Source of the DNA: Gallionella sp.
GTDB lineage: Bacteria > Pseudomonadota > Gammaproteobacteria > Burkholderiales > Gallionellaceae
Length of the DNA stretch: 64,000 nt
Direction of reading: 5' to 3'
NCBI GenBank assembly: GCA_028714075.1
Contig: JAQTMZ010000008.1
Coordinates: 1-64,000, forward strand
Part shown: in pieces, positions 36,978 through 45,855 of the stretch
Numbering within the stretch: position 1 is the stretch's first letter
Layout of the letters: each line of letters opens with the position of its first letter
Program-made: the position numbers and the translations under genes
Notes under the pieces: model-generated
Databases searched by the model: none
What the model was told of the DNA's origin: nothing
What the model saw: the letters and a program-made list of their open reading frames with translations, nothing else

Positions 36978-37940
36978 ATGCCGACGTTTCTACGCGAAGC
37001 CAGCCTTAAACGCCATACCGTACTGGATCTGCTGTTCCGCAATCTGACGCGCGTATCCGCATTTGGCGTGCTGATGCTGCTCGTCGCGATCATCGCTTCG
37101 CTGATCGTCGGCAGCATGCCCGCCATCCGCGCGTTCGGCTTCGGCTTCCTGACCAGTTCCGAGTGGGATCCGGTCAACGACCAATTCGGCGCGCTGATCC
37201 CTATCGTCGGCACACTGGTCACCTCCGCTATCGCGCTGTTGATCGCCATCCCGGTCAGCTTCGGCATCGCCATTTTCCTGACCGAACTGTCGCCGCGCAT
37301 CCTGCGCCGCCCGCTCGGCGTCGCCATCGAATTGCTGGCGGGCATTCCCAGCATCATCTACGGCATGTGGGGGCTGTTCATATTCGCGCCGCTGTTTGCC
37401 GAGCGGATCGAGCCGTGGCTCAGCGCCCATATCGGCACGATGCCGTATATCGGCCCGCTCTTCTCCGGCCCGCCGATGGGCATCGGCGTGCTGACCGCCG
37501 GGATCATTCTCGCCATCATGGTGATCCCGTTTATCGCCTCGGTGATGCGCGACGTATTTGAAGTGGTGCCCACGCTGCTGAAAGAATCCGCCTACGGACT
37601 CGGTGCGACCACCTGGGAAGTCATGTGGAAAGTCGTGCTGCCTTACACCAAGGTCGGCGTGGCGGGCGGCATCATGCTGGGGTTGGGGCGCGCGCTGGGC
37701 GAAACCATGGCCGTCACCTTCGTCATCGGCAACTCCCACGAACTGAGCAAGTCCCTGCTGATGCCGGGCAACAGCATCGCCTCGGCGCTCGCCAACGAAT
37801 TCACCGAAGCATACGGGGGCGTTTACACCTCGGCGCTGATCGAGCTCGGCCTGATCCTGTTCTTCATCACCTTTGTGGTTCTGTCGCTGGCGCGCTACAT
37901 GCTGTTCAAGCTCGGGCAGCGCGAAGGGCAGGTTACATGA
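36978..37940 (+). CDS. pstC: Phosphate ABC transporter permease PstC
   Basis: The 320-residue inner-membrane protein has six helices and the EAA-like motif [21 protein letters not shown] (residues about 197-217). It pairs with PstA to form the phosphate channel. The stop codon overlaps the pstA start by four bases (ATGA), showing tight coupling. The ribosome site before 36978 is weak, which fits stoichiometric control after the hairpin. Confidence 0.95.
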   Translation: MPTFLREASLKRHTVLDLLFRNLTRVSAFGVLMLLVAIIASLIVGSMPAIRAFGFGFLTSSEWDPVNDQFGALIPIVGTLVTSAIALLIAIPVSFGIAIFLTELSPRILRRPLGVAIELLAGIPSIIYGMWGLFIFAPLFAERIEPWLSAHIGTMPYIGPLFSGPPMGIGVLTAGIILAIMVIPFIASVMRDVFEVVPTLLKESAYGLGATTWEVMWKVVLPYTKVGVAGGIMLGLGRALGETMAVTFVIGNSHELSKSLLMPGNSIASALANEFTEAYGGVYTSALIELGLILFFITFVVLSLARYMLFKLGQREGQVT

Positions 37941-38791
37941 ACGTCATGCCGAGCCTGTATACGCGCCGCCGTATCATCAACGCAACCGGCCTCGCCATCT
38001 CGATGCTGGCGATGGCCTTCGGCCTGTTCTGGCTGTGCTGGATTTTATGGACGCTGCTGGAGCATGGATTGCATGCGCTCACCCCGCTGGTGTTCGCGCA
38101 GATGACCCCGCCGCCGGGCAGCGGCGGCGGCCTGCTCAACGCCATTGCCGGCAGCCTGGCGATGACGCTGGTCGGCACGCTGATCGGCACCCCGATCGGC
38201 ATCCTGGCCGGAACCTATCTGGCCGAATTCGGCCAGCGCGGCTGGCTCGCGCCGGTCACGCGCTTCATCAACGACGTGCTGCTCTCCGCGCCGTCCATCG
38301 TGATCGGGCTGTTCGTGTATGAAGTTTATGTCATCAGGGTCAAACACTTTTCCGGCTGGGCGGGCGCGCTGGCGCTATCCATCATCGTCATCCCCATCGT
38401 GATCCGCACCACCGAAAATATGCTGCGCCTGGTGCCGACCACGCTGCGCGAAGCGGCTGCGGCACTCGGCGCGCCGCAATGGAAAATCATCAACTTCATC
38501 ACCCTGCGCGCCGCGCGCGCCGGTATCATCACCGGGGTGATGCTGGCCATCGCGCGCATCAGCGGCGAAACCGCGCCGCTGCTGTTCACCGCGCTGAACA
38601 ACCAGTTCTGGAGCAGCAACATGGATCAGCCGATGGCGAATTTGCCGGTGGTGATTTTCCAGTTTGCGATGAGCCCTTACGAAGACTGGCAAAAATTGGC
38701 ATGGGCCGGCGCGTTGCTGATCACCCTTAGCGTACTGACCCTCAACATCCTGGCGCGCGTGCTGTTCCGGCAAAAAGCCGCCTCTCATTAA
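37937..38791 (+). CDS. pstA: Phosphate ABC transporter permease PstA
   Basis: The ATG at 37937 overlaps the pstC stop; longer frames upstream are inside pstC. The 284-residue permease begins [18 protein letters not shown], has six helices and the EAA-type loop [21 protein letters not shown]. It completes the transmembrane channel and ends 12 bases before pstB. Confidence 0.95.
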   Translation: MNVMPSLYTRRRIINATGLAISMLAMAFGLFWLCWILWTLLEHGLHALTPLVFAQMTPPPGSGGGLLNAIAGSLAMTLVGTLIGTPIGILAGTYLAEFGQRGWLAPVTRFINDVLLSAPSIVIGLFVYEVYVIRVKHFSGWAGALALSIIVIPIVIRTTENMLRLVPTTLREAAAALGAPQWKIINFITLRAARAGIITGVMLAIARISGETAPLLFTALNNQFWSSNMDQPMANLPVVIFQFAMSPYEDWQKLAWAGALLITLSVLTLNILARVLFRQKAASH

Positions 38792-38803
38792 CAAGGTTTG
38801 CAT

Positions 38804-39607
38804 ATGCCCGCTGAAAATACCGCCAATCCAAAAACAATCGTCCCGGAAATAATTGCCCCGAAAATAGTCGTCCGGGATCTCAGCTTTTATTACGGCGATT
38901 ACTGCGCGCTCAAGAACATCAACCTGAGCATCGCCGAAAAAATGGTGACAGCCTTCATCGGCCCGTCCGGCTGCGGCAAATCCACGCTGCTGCGCACCTT
39001 CAACCGCATGTACCAGCTCTACCCCAAGCAGAAGGCCACCGGAGAAATCCTGCTGGACGGCGACAACATCCTCGACAAGAAACAGGATCTGAACAACTTG
39101 CGCGCCAAGATCGGCATGGTGTTCCAGAAGCCCACACCGTTCCCGATGTCGATTTACGACAATATCGCGTTTGGCGTAAAGCTCTACGAAAGCCTCAACA
39201 AGAATGACATGGACGAGCGCGTCGAATGGGCATTGCGCAAAGCCGCGCTGTGGACCGAAGCCAAGGACAAGCTCCGGCAAAGCGGCACCGGGCTTTCCGG
39301 CGGGCAGCAACAGCGTCTGTGCATCGCGCGCGCCATCGCCGTCAAGCCGCAGGTATTGCTGCTCGATGAACCCACTTCGGCGCTCGACCCGATCTCCACC
39401 GCGCACATCGAAAAACTGATCGACGAACTGAAAGAAGACTTCACCATCGTCATCGTCACGCACAACATGCAGCAAGCCGCGCGCGTTTCCGATTACACCG
39501 CCTACATGTACCTGGGGGACTTGATCGAATTCGGCGACACCAGCACGGTGTTCACCAATCCGAAACGCAAGGAAACCGAGGATTACATTACGGGCAGGTT
39601 TGGCTAA
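38804..39607 (+). CDS. pstB: Phosphate ABC transporter ATP-binding protein PstB
   Basis: The ATG at 38804, with AAGG seven bases upstream, gives 267 residues; a TTG two codons earlier is less likely. It has Walker [10 protein letters not shown], signature LSGGQQQR, Walker [13 protein letters not shown] and the H-loop [18 protein letters not shown]. It energises phosphate uptake. The operon ends here: phoU, normally the next gene, is absent and nothing recognisable occupies the following 274 bases (39608-39881). Confidence 0.96.
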   Translation: MPAENTANPKTIVPEIIAPKIVVRDLSFYYGDYCALKNINLSIAEKMVTAFIGPSGCGKSTLLRTFNRMYQLYPKQKATGEILLDGDNILDKKQDLNNLRAKIGMVFQKPTPFPMSIYDNIAFGVKLYESLNKNDMDERVEWALRKAALWTEAKDKLRQSGTGLSGGQQQRLCIARAIAVKPQVLLLDEPTSALDPISTAHIEKLIDELKEDFTIVIVTHNMQQAARVSDYTAYMYLGDLIEFGDTSTVFTNPKRKETEDYITGRFG

Positions 39608-39881
39608 TCTGTCCGTTGTGTGACAGCGAAGATCAACCATCAAGATGCAGTAGCCGCAACTTGATCCAATAAACCGCGCCTTATTGTTGCTTACACAATC
39701 GGTCAATACATGGCAGCTAACGTCCGTTTCCCGGCAAGCGATTGGCAACATGACTTTCAACCGAAAGTGACAGGAGCAGATACCTAACACCGACTTCTGA
39801 ATGGCTGGCCCATCATTCAATTGCGGAAATCTGGTAGCATGAAACCTGACTGCTGTTAAGGCAGGAAGCCGGGAGAATCTT

Positions 39882-40769
39882 ATGGGTCTGGTATGGCGTG
39901 AACAGTTAAGCGTTGGTAATGATGCGATCGACTCCGATCACAAGCATCTCATTGAAATCATCAATTTGGCCGAGCAAAGCCTGAAGGCAAAAAATCCGAG
40001 CGACCTTATGTTTGCGCTCGATAGCCTTTCCAACTATTCGAAAGAGCATTTTGCCAGAGAAGAAAAAATTGCCAGCGCCGTAGGCTATGCTCATGCCCAA
40101 AAACTACATCTGTCCCATGACGCATTGCTCACCAAACTGAACCAGGCTATACAAGAGCTCAATGAAAAATGGACAGATTCAGCAATCGAGAACTTTGCGG
40201 CCTTGTTACGAGATTGGCTGGTCAATCATGTCATCAAGGAAGACTTGTTGATGAAGCCTGCTCTGGAAAAATACCCTCCCGGATTCACGGTAAAAGATGA
40301 AAGCTCAACTAAAAATACACCCCACCAAACTCCAGCAGAAATAAACTCCAAGAATATAGGGTTTGCAATGAGCAACCTGTATATCCATTGGAAAAAGGAA
40401 GACGAGATCGGGATTCCGATAATTGATGAACAACATAGGATAATCGTCGGCACCATTAACTCGCTTTTCTTTTTTATTCAAATGGGTAGAGGGCTTGCAG
40501 CGCTCCGCCCCACGTTAAGCGCACTGGATCAATATACAAAAATACACTTTGAATCTGAAGAAGGGTTATTAAAACAAATAGGCTATCCGGATATTGATGC
40601 GCACATTCAGCTACACCGGAAATTGGTAAAGGAAATGTCCAACGTGGTGCAAGAGTCTATCTCGCAAGGCGACCCGACAATAGTAATGACTTTCTTGAAA
40701 GGGTGGTGGATGGGGCACATTAATCAAGAAGACAGGGAGTACGCGGCCTATCTGGCTTCAAAATCATAA
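39882..40769 (+). CDS. Tandem double-hemerythrin protein
   Basis: The 295-residue protein is made of two hemerythrin domains joined by a Ser/Thr/Pro linker (about 140-160). Domain 1 has AIDSDHKHL, EHFAREEKIA and NHVIKEDLLM. Domain 2 has IIDEQHRII, IHFESEEGLL, IQLHRKLVKE and the terminal GHINQED. Both keep the His/Glu/Asp set needed for di-iron centres. There is no signal peptide, so an O2-storage or sensing role in the cytoplasm is likely. GGGAGAAT precedes the ATG. It lies at the edge of a two-component gene cluster. Confidence 0.88.
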   Translation: MGLVWREQLSVGNDAIDSDHKHLIEIINLAEQSLKAKNPSDLMFALDSLSNYSKEHFAREEKIASAVGYAHAQKLHLSHDALLTKLNQAIQELNEKWTDSAIENFAALLRDWLVNHVIKEDLLMKPALEKYPPGFTVKDESSTKNTPHQTPAEINSKNIGFAMSNLYIHWKKEDEIGIPIIDEQHRIIVGTINSLFFFIQMGRGLAALRPTLSALDQYTKIHFESEEGLLKQIGYPDIDAHIQLHRKLVKEMSNVVQESISQGDPTIVMTFLKGWWMGHINQEDREYAAYLASKS

Positions 40770-40981
40770 TTGGCAGCAGGCAGATGATAGCCGGCTTTAT
40801 GGCGGGATATATCAAGGAGCGAAGCGGGAGTGCATCAGGGCCGTCACATCGCCGGATGCCTCGGCCATGCAAGGTATTTAACATATAATTTGTCTTGCAG
40901 AATGCAAAAATAAGTATGTGTGGTACATGGAATACACGCTACGATATTTCACCCTACGATAAAAAATACTATTACGCCAAC

Positions 40982-41773
40982 ATGAGTTCCATTAATTCGG
41001 ACACATTCCAGCAGATGCTGCGGCAACTGCGCGACACCTTTCTTGAGGATATACCCGAGAAACTGGATCGCCTCGACCAGTTGCTGGTCACAATGGAAAA
41101 ATCCGGGGTCGACAGCGAATCGTTCAACGAATTCTATCGCATCATCCATAGCCTGAAAGGCAGCGGCGGCACCTTCGGGCTGCATATCATCACCACCATC
41201 TGCCACCAGTTGGAAGACCTGCTGAACACCACCGACGGCGGCGCAAAATACACTCCGGCACTCATCGCAGCCAGCCTGACTTACGTCGACCTGCTGCGCA
41301 TGGTGCTGGAGCAGATTCATGCAGGCAACGAAAGCTTCCCGCAGATTGAAGAACAACTGAACAAACTGCGCAAACGACTCTCCCCGAAACAATCCACGGT
41401 GCTACTGGTCGACAACTCGAAGCTTTCGACCAGCATCTATTTGAAAATATTATCAGAATTGCCGGTGAAGGCAGTGGTGATGAACGACGGAATTCATGCG
41501 CTCGCGCGGGCGCTTACCGAACCTTTCGACTTGATCATCACCACCAATGAAATCCCGATGCTGAGCGGTGCCGCATTGATCGGTGCACTCAGGCTCTCCG
41601 ACTCCAGAAGCCGCAACACCAAGACCATCCTGATCACGTCGAACAAAAGCCTCACCACCGATAAACATCGAGTTACCGATGCCGATCACGTCATCATCAA
41701 GGATGCAAAATTGGCGCAAAACCTGACTGATGCGGTCAAACGGGCTCTTCCCTCTAGTGGTGGCAACATGTAA
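40982..41773 (+). CDS. Hpt-domain protein with a degenerate receiver
   Basis: The 263-residue protein is counted from the ATG at 40982; upstream TTG and ATG codons lack ribosome sites, as does this one, so the start is uncertain. The Hpt domain (about 1-110) has the phospho-His56 in FYRIIHSLKGSGGTFG. The C-terminal part (138-260) has a receiver fold beginning VLLVDNSK. The usual phospho-acceptor Asp is replaced (DLIITTNEIPML), so it is probably a pseudo-receiver. It sits between the double hemerythrin and two receiver genes on the same strand. Confidence 0.82.
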   Translation: MSSINSDTFQQMLRQLRDTFLEDIPEKLDRLDQLLVTMEKSGVDSESFNEFYRIIHSLKGSGGTFGLHIITTICHQLEDLLNTTDGGAKYTPALIAASLTYVDLLRMVLEQIHAGNESFPQIEEQLNKLRKRLSPKQSTVLLVDNSKLSTSIYLKILSELPVKAVVMNDGIHALARALTEPFDLIITTNEIPMLSGAALIGALRLSDSRSRNTKTILITSNKSLTTDKHRVTDADHVIIKDAKLAQNLTDAVKRALPSSGGNM

Positions 41774-41887
41774 GCATGAATTTAACTCAGGGTTAGGCAT
41801 GCTCAAATTGAATATCCGGCCTGGCTAGTGATACGCTAGAATTGTCAAACCGCAACGTGTTGATATGCCGAGAAAAGGAGAAACGCA

Positions 41888-42316
41888 ATGCCGAACGCAC
41901 TCAATTCTGCCGACAAGGCAACGATCCTGGTCGTCGACGACTCCCCGGATACCCGCAACCTGATAATCACTCTGCTCGCAAATGACTATAAGATGGTAGG
42001 TGCCAACGGCGGCGAGGAAGCGCTCAAGCTACTTCAGTCAGGCGCAATACCTGACCTGATTATGCTCGACATCATGATGCCGGGGATGAGCGGCTACGAT
42101 GTGTGCAAACAGCTCAAGGCAGATTCCAGCACCTGCAACATTCCCGTCATTTTTATCAGCGCCATGGCGGGCAAAGGCAATGAGGCACAGGGACGCGCCC
42201 TGGGTGCGGTGGGTTTCCTGACCAAGCCTCTTGATCCCCACAACGTGATAGCACAGGTAAAGGAATATTTCGCCTTGCGCCAAAAGCGTCGCGAACTTGA
42301 ATCGCTCAATAAATAA
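41888..42316 (+). CDS. Single-domain response regulator
   Basis: The 142-residue receiver protein has acidic VVDDSPDTR, phospho-Asp in IMLDIMMPGMSG, Thr/Ser in VIFISAM and Lys in LTKPLDP. The last 15 residues are a short charged tail with no output domain, as in CheY/Spo0F-type carriers. AAAGGAG lies just before the ATG. It probably passes phosphate between the kinases and Hpt proteins of this cluster. Confidence 0.9.
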   Translation: MPNALNSADKATILVVDDSPDTRNLIITLLANDYKMVGANGGEEALKLLQSGAIPDLIMLDIMMPGMSGYDVCKQLKADSSTCNIPVIFISAMAGKGNEAQGRALGAVGFLTKPLDPHNVIAQVKEYFALRQKRRELESLNK

Positions 42317-42348
42317 GTTGGTTTGGTTAAATATATATAGAGACGCCT

Positions 42349-43185
42349 ATGAAGCAACAGCCGGTCATGTTTGATGACAATACTATTCTGACGCTGACAC
42401 GAGAAGGGGAGCGTGAGCTTCGCGAACCCGGAACCACGCTTGCGCCGGCCCAATTGGAAGCTCTTGTGCTTATAGACGGTCAATCGACTGCCGCACAGGT
42501 GGTTAAGCGTGCCAGTAATGTGGCACCGGATATGCTGCGTGCAAACCTGAGCGAACTCATCGGCAAAGGCTTCATAAGTGTTGTTGCAGATACGGCCCAT
42601 GACGCCCTCGACCCGGGTGATTTCTTTACCATTGAACCTGCTCACACTATCATCTCCGAGGCAGGCGAGCAGGCCCAAATCGAAGCCGATACTGATACGG
42701 AATTTCTTCGCCGGAACGGCTACTGCGTCAACATGGCGCGCCGCCCGACTGTTGAACGCAAGCCCGTTGAAGGGCGCAAGCTGATGGTGTTTGTTGTCGA
42801 TGACGACCCGGACATCTGCAACCTGCTACAGCTGTACCTCAAACTCGAAGGTTTCGATACATGCACGGCCGCCAATCGCGAAGAGATTGTCACCGTTTTT
42901 CGCCGCACTCCGCTACCCGATCTGGTGTTGCTTGATGTCTGGCTGACGGACGTCAACGGTTTCGACGTCCTTGCCAAGATGCGCCAGCATCCTGTGTTAA
43001 AGAAGCTGCCTGTCATCATGCTGACCGCCGAAGCGACGCGCGCGGCCGTGCTCAAAGGGATACTGGGCGGTGCCGACGGCTATATCACCAAACCCTTTCA
43101 GATTCATCCGCTGGTCAAGGCCGTCAAGACGGTACTCGGCCTGAAACATGACCCGAAAAATCAGGATTGGGACTATTCGCTGTGA
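42349..43185 (+). CDS. Response regulator with an N-terminal winged-helix-like domain
   Basis: The 278-residue protein begins with about 80 residues (EGERELREPGTTLAPAQLEALVLIDG...) that resemble a small winged-helix or MarR-like domain seen at the start of some response regulators. A linker follows, then a C-terminal receiver (146-265) with FVVDDDPDICN, phospho-Asp196 in DLVLLDVWLTDVNG, VIMLTAEAT and ITKPFQIHP. Domain order is the reverse of classical regulators. It follows the single receiver by 32 bases and probably shares its transcript. Confidence 0.82.
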   Translation: MKQQPVMFDDNTILTLTREGERELREPGTTLAPAQLEALVLIDGQSTAAQVVKRASNVAPDMLRANLSELIGKGFISVVADTAHDALDPGDFFTIEPAHTIISEAGEQAQIEADTDTEFLRRNGYCVNMARRPTVERKPVEGRKLMVFVVDDDPDICNLLQLYLKLEGFDTCTAANREEIVTVFRRTPLPDLVLLDVWLTDVNGFDVLAKMRQHPVLKKLPVIMLTAEATRAAVLKGILGGADGYITKPFQIHPLVKAVKTVLGLKHDPKNQDWDYSL

Positions 43186-43261
43186 ATCTGCCGATGGAAA
43201 GGCCCGTGGCAAGCAAAATTAAGGGCTCAGTGTTTCCTTGGTGAAACACAAATTAAATCAT

Positions 43262-43378
43262 CCGTTCACCCTGAGCCCTTCGATAAACTCAGGAGAGCCT
43301 TGTCGAAGGGTTAGCAATACCAATTGATGATATAGATTTAATCCGATCATGGTTCGACAGGCTCGCCACGAACGGATT
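43262..43378. repeat. Cluster of CCTTCGACAGGCTCAG-type repeats
   Basis: One unit (ccctgagcccttcgataaac, then aggagagccttgtcgaaggg) is followed by a second, gttcgacaggctcgccacga. Flanking atttaatccg/cggattaaat arms enclose the second. The cluster fills the gap between two convergent signalling genes; no gene is seen in 43186-43392. Confidence 0.75.
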
Positions 43379-43392
43379 AAATCTGCATCCCC

Positions 43393-45072
43393 TTAGACAA
43401 AATCACTACCGCTAACCGGCGGAGCGTGCCCCAGTACCACCTGATTGCGCCCGGCGTGCTTGGCCTTGTAAAGCGCCTTGTCTGCCGCGTCGCACAGTTT
43501 GACGGAGTCGCCAAAGAAGGAAACATCGGCGATCCCGCAACTGAATGTTGCAGAGAATTCCTTACCCTCCGCCAGATGGCGCAATCGCGCAAAATCCTTG
43601 CGGATTGCATCCAGCACTTTCAGCGCCGTTTCACCATTTGTATTGCTCAGGATTACCGCAAATTCCTCGCCGCCATAGCGCCCGACCATATCGGTCTCGC
43701 GCAGGCGTTGCTTGAGCATGCGCGAGAGGCTCTTGATCACCCGATCGCCTGCCGGATGGCCATAGGTGTCGTTCACCTTTTTGAAGTGGTCTATATCGAC
43801 CATCGCGAAAGCCAGCGGCATTCCGCGCCGTTTTGTTTGAGCTACTTCGCGATCCAGTTGATCCTTGATGGCGGTATGATTGAGCAGTCCGGTCAGGCTG
43901 TCGCGCACCATGAAAGAGCGCAGTATCAGGGAGCGCTGGATGCGGCTGGACACCGAGGAAATCAGGTGTTGCGGCTGTATCGGCTTGGTAAGAAAATCAT
44001 CGGCTCCCAGACCCATCGCAAAAAGTTGCTTGTCGAGATCGCTTTCGGCGGAAAGAAATACAATCGGTATGCCGACAAAAGCGTCAAGCTGCCGGATGAC
44101 ACTGGCCAATTCCATGCCATTGCATTCCGGCATATAGATATCGAGCAGGATCAGGTCCGGGGTGAATTCGAGCAGCGGCTCCATCACATGCAACGGATTA
44201 TTGACCGCCTTCACCACCATGCCGGCCTGCTCCAGCACCGTTGCATAATAGGTGGTCAGCGCCTCGGAATCGTCGACGATCAAGACCCGGTATGGCGCAG
44301 AGGGTAGGGTCGAAGTCAGGCTATCCAGCTTGTCAATCAGATTGCCGATATTCACCGGCTTGCTCAGGTAGGCAATACCTCCGGCGCGCACCGCTTCCAG
44401 TCTTGCGTCAAGTTCGACATTCGAGGTTAGAAAAACAACGGGGGCAGGAACATCCCTTTTTTGTTGAATTTCTTTTGTGGCAAGAATACCTCCCCGGCTA
44501 TTCTCAGGGAAGTTGATGTCCATCAATACCACGACATCGGAAGTGGCCTGCATGGCTTGTTGAAAATCCGCCAGCTTGTTGAATACGCTCACGTCATAAC
44601 CAAAATAGCCCAATTGAATCTTGAGTTCTTCTGCTTGCTCAGGCTCGTCTTCCACTACGAAAATACGTTTAGTGCTGGCGATATCCTGTTTGGCTGGCGC
44701 AACTGCAATCAATCCGGACTGATCGTCAGCCGCAGCATCCCTGTGCAGAGTCACTTGATGCAGCTCGCTCAGCAAAACCTGTATGCGCTTGCGCTGCTCT
44801 TCATCCGGCACCGTCTTCGCCTGCGCAAGCTGTTTGAGATATTCTTCCAAATTGCGCGCCACGTCGCTGAGCAGTGCAAAGCCGAACGTCTTGCCCGATC
44901 CGGTCAGGCTGTGCACCATGCGGTGCAAGGTTTGAAAGCCCCCGTCATCCCAGCGATCCTTTGGCAACTGCCCCCACGCATGTGCGATCTGGCTGAGCTT
45001 CTCGGGCAATTGCGCGGCATAACTATCGCTCAACGCTTTCAGTTTGGCTTGCAGTTCTGCCGGGTCAACCAT
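43393..45072 (-). CDS. Hpt-REC-REC-GGDEF diguanylate cyclase
   Basis: In the 559-residue protein the Hpt domain has phospho-His54 (HRMVHSLTGSGKTFG). Receiver 1 (137-255) has Asp185 in VVLMDINFPE. Receiver 2 (262-385) has Asp311 in LILLDIYMPE. The GGDEF domain (about 388-555) has the active site GRYGGEEF (464-471) and the inhibitory RxxD site (458-461). It should make c-di-GMP in response to phosphotransfer. The unusual feature is a Hpt at the N-terminus of a cyclase. Its start overlaps the preceding receiver gene by eight bases. Confidence 0.93.
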   Translation of the reverse strand: MVDPAELQAKLKALSDSYAAQLPEKLSQIAHAWGQLPKDRWDDGGFQTLHRMVHSLTGSGKTFGFALLSDVARNLEEYLKQLAQAKTVPDEEQRKRIQVLLSELHQVTLHRDAAADDQSGLIAVAPAKQDIASTKRIFVVEDEPEQAEELKIQLGYFGYDVSVFNKLADFQQAMQATSDVVVLMDINFPENSRGGILATKEIQQKRDVPAPVVFLTSNVELDARLEAVRAGGIAYLSKPVNIGNLIDKLDSLTSTLPSAPYRVLIVDDSEALTTYYATVLEQAGMVVKAVNNPLHVMEPLLEFTPDLILLDIYMPECNGMELASVIRQLDAFVGIPIVFLSAESDLDKQLFAMGLGADDFLTKPIQPQHLISSVSSRIQRSLILRSFMVRDSLTGLLNHTAIKDQLDREVAQTKRRGMPLAFAMVDIDHFKKVNDTYGHPAGDRVIKSLSRMLKQRLRETDMVGRYGGEEFAVILSNTNGETALKVLDAIRKDFARLRHLAEGKEFSATFSCGIADVSFFGDSVKLCDAADKALYKAKHAGRNQVVLGHAPPVSGSDFV

Positions 45073-45454
45073 GGCAATGCTCCCAGATAGCCTGCACCTG
45101 ACCGGATAAGGTCATCGGGTCAAACGGCTTGGGTATGACGTCAACCGCGCCGATCTGCTTGTAGCCCGCGACTTCGCTCGGTTGCACTTTGGCAGTCATG
45201 AAAACAACCGGCGTGGTGGCGAATTGCGGCAGCTCGCGCAGCTTGCCCAGCGTGGTCGGGCCGTCCATGCCAGGCATCATCACGTCCAGCAAAATCAGTT
45301 GCGGTTGAAAACCGGCAACCCGCTGTAGCGCCTCATTGCCCGAGCTGCATATCTCTACGGTAAAACCGCCCAAAGTTTCCAGCGCGAGCCGTGCCACCGT
45401 CTGGATGTCCGGCTCGTCCTCCACATACAAAATGCGCACCAGCTTGTCTACCAT
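45065..45454 (-). CDS. Single-domain response regulator
   Basis: The 129-residue receiver protein MVDKLVRILYVEDEPDIQT has phospho-Asp in LILLDVMMPGMDG, VVFMTAK and PKPFDPMTL. It has no output domain. AAGGGA precedes the ATG. It overlaps the downstream cyclase gene by eight bases and follows another receiver gene by two bases, so the three are translated together. Confidence 0.92.
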   Translation of the reverse strand: MVDKLVRILYVEDEPDIQTVARLALETLGGFTVEICSSGNEALQRVAGFQPQLILLDVMMPGMDGPTTLGKLRELPQFATTPVVFMTAKVQPSEVAGYKQIGAVDVIPKPFDPMTLSGQVQAIWEHCHG

Positions 45455-45456
45455 CG

Positions 45457-45840
45457 CTATCCCTTTCTCTTGAGAGCCGCTGTTATCCTGTCCAGCACGC
45501 TGGCCTGATTAAGCGGCTTGACCACAAAGCCGGATGCCCCCAATGCTATCGCTACCCGCACCCTGTCCATGGTTGCCTCGGCGCTCACCATCAGCACTAT
45601 CGTTGCCGGGCTTATCTTGCGAATTTGCTCCAGCGCCTGCAATCCATCCATTTTCGGCATGTTGATGTCGAGCAGCACCAGGCCGGGTTTATGCTTCTCA
45701 CATAGCGCGATTGCATCCTCTCCATTGGATGCTTCGCCGACCACCTCATAATCATCGCTATGCAGAATGAGCTTCAGCATCTCGCGCATCATGTGATCGT
45801 CGTCTACCACCACTACCGAAGGTTTTACTGGCTTATTCAT
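45457..45840 (-). CDS. Single-domain response regulator
   Basis: The ATG at 45840 (MNKPVKPSVVVVDDDHMM) is preferred over a GTG four codons upstream, although neither has a strong ribosome site. The product is 127 residues with VVDDDHMMREML, phospho-Asp in LVLLDINMPKMDG, IVLMVSAEATMD and VVKPLNQ. It follows the hybrid kinase and may accept phosphate from it. Confidence 0.88.
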   Translation of the reverse strand: MNKPVKPSVVVVDDDHMMREMLKLILHSDDYEVVGEASNGEDAIALCEKHKPGLVLLDINMPKMDGLQALEQIRKISPATIVLMVSAEATMDRVRVAIALGASGFVVKPLNQASVLDRITAALKRKG

Positions 45841-45855
45841 CGAATTATCCACGGG

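Noticed and set aside
37625..38791. pstA extended upstream to 37625
   Set aside because: The extra codons lie inside pstC in another frame; the ATGA overlap at 37937 marks the true start.
39608..39881. phoU or a small RNA after pstB
   Set aside because: No open frame of suitable length and no recognisable RNA structure in this gap; reported only as an empty stretch.
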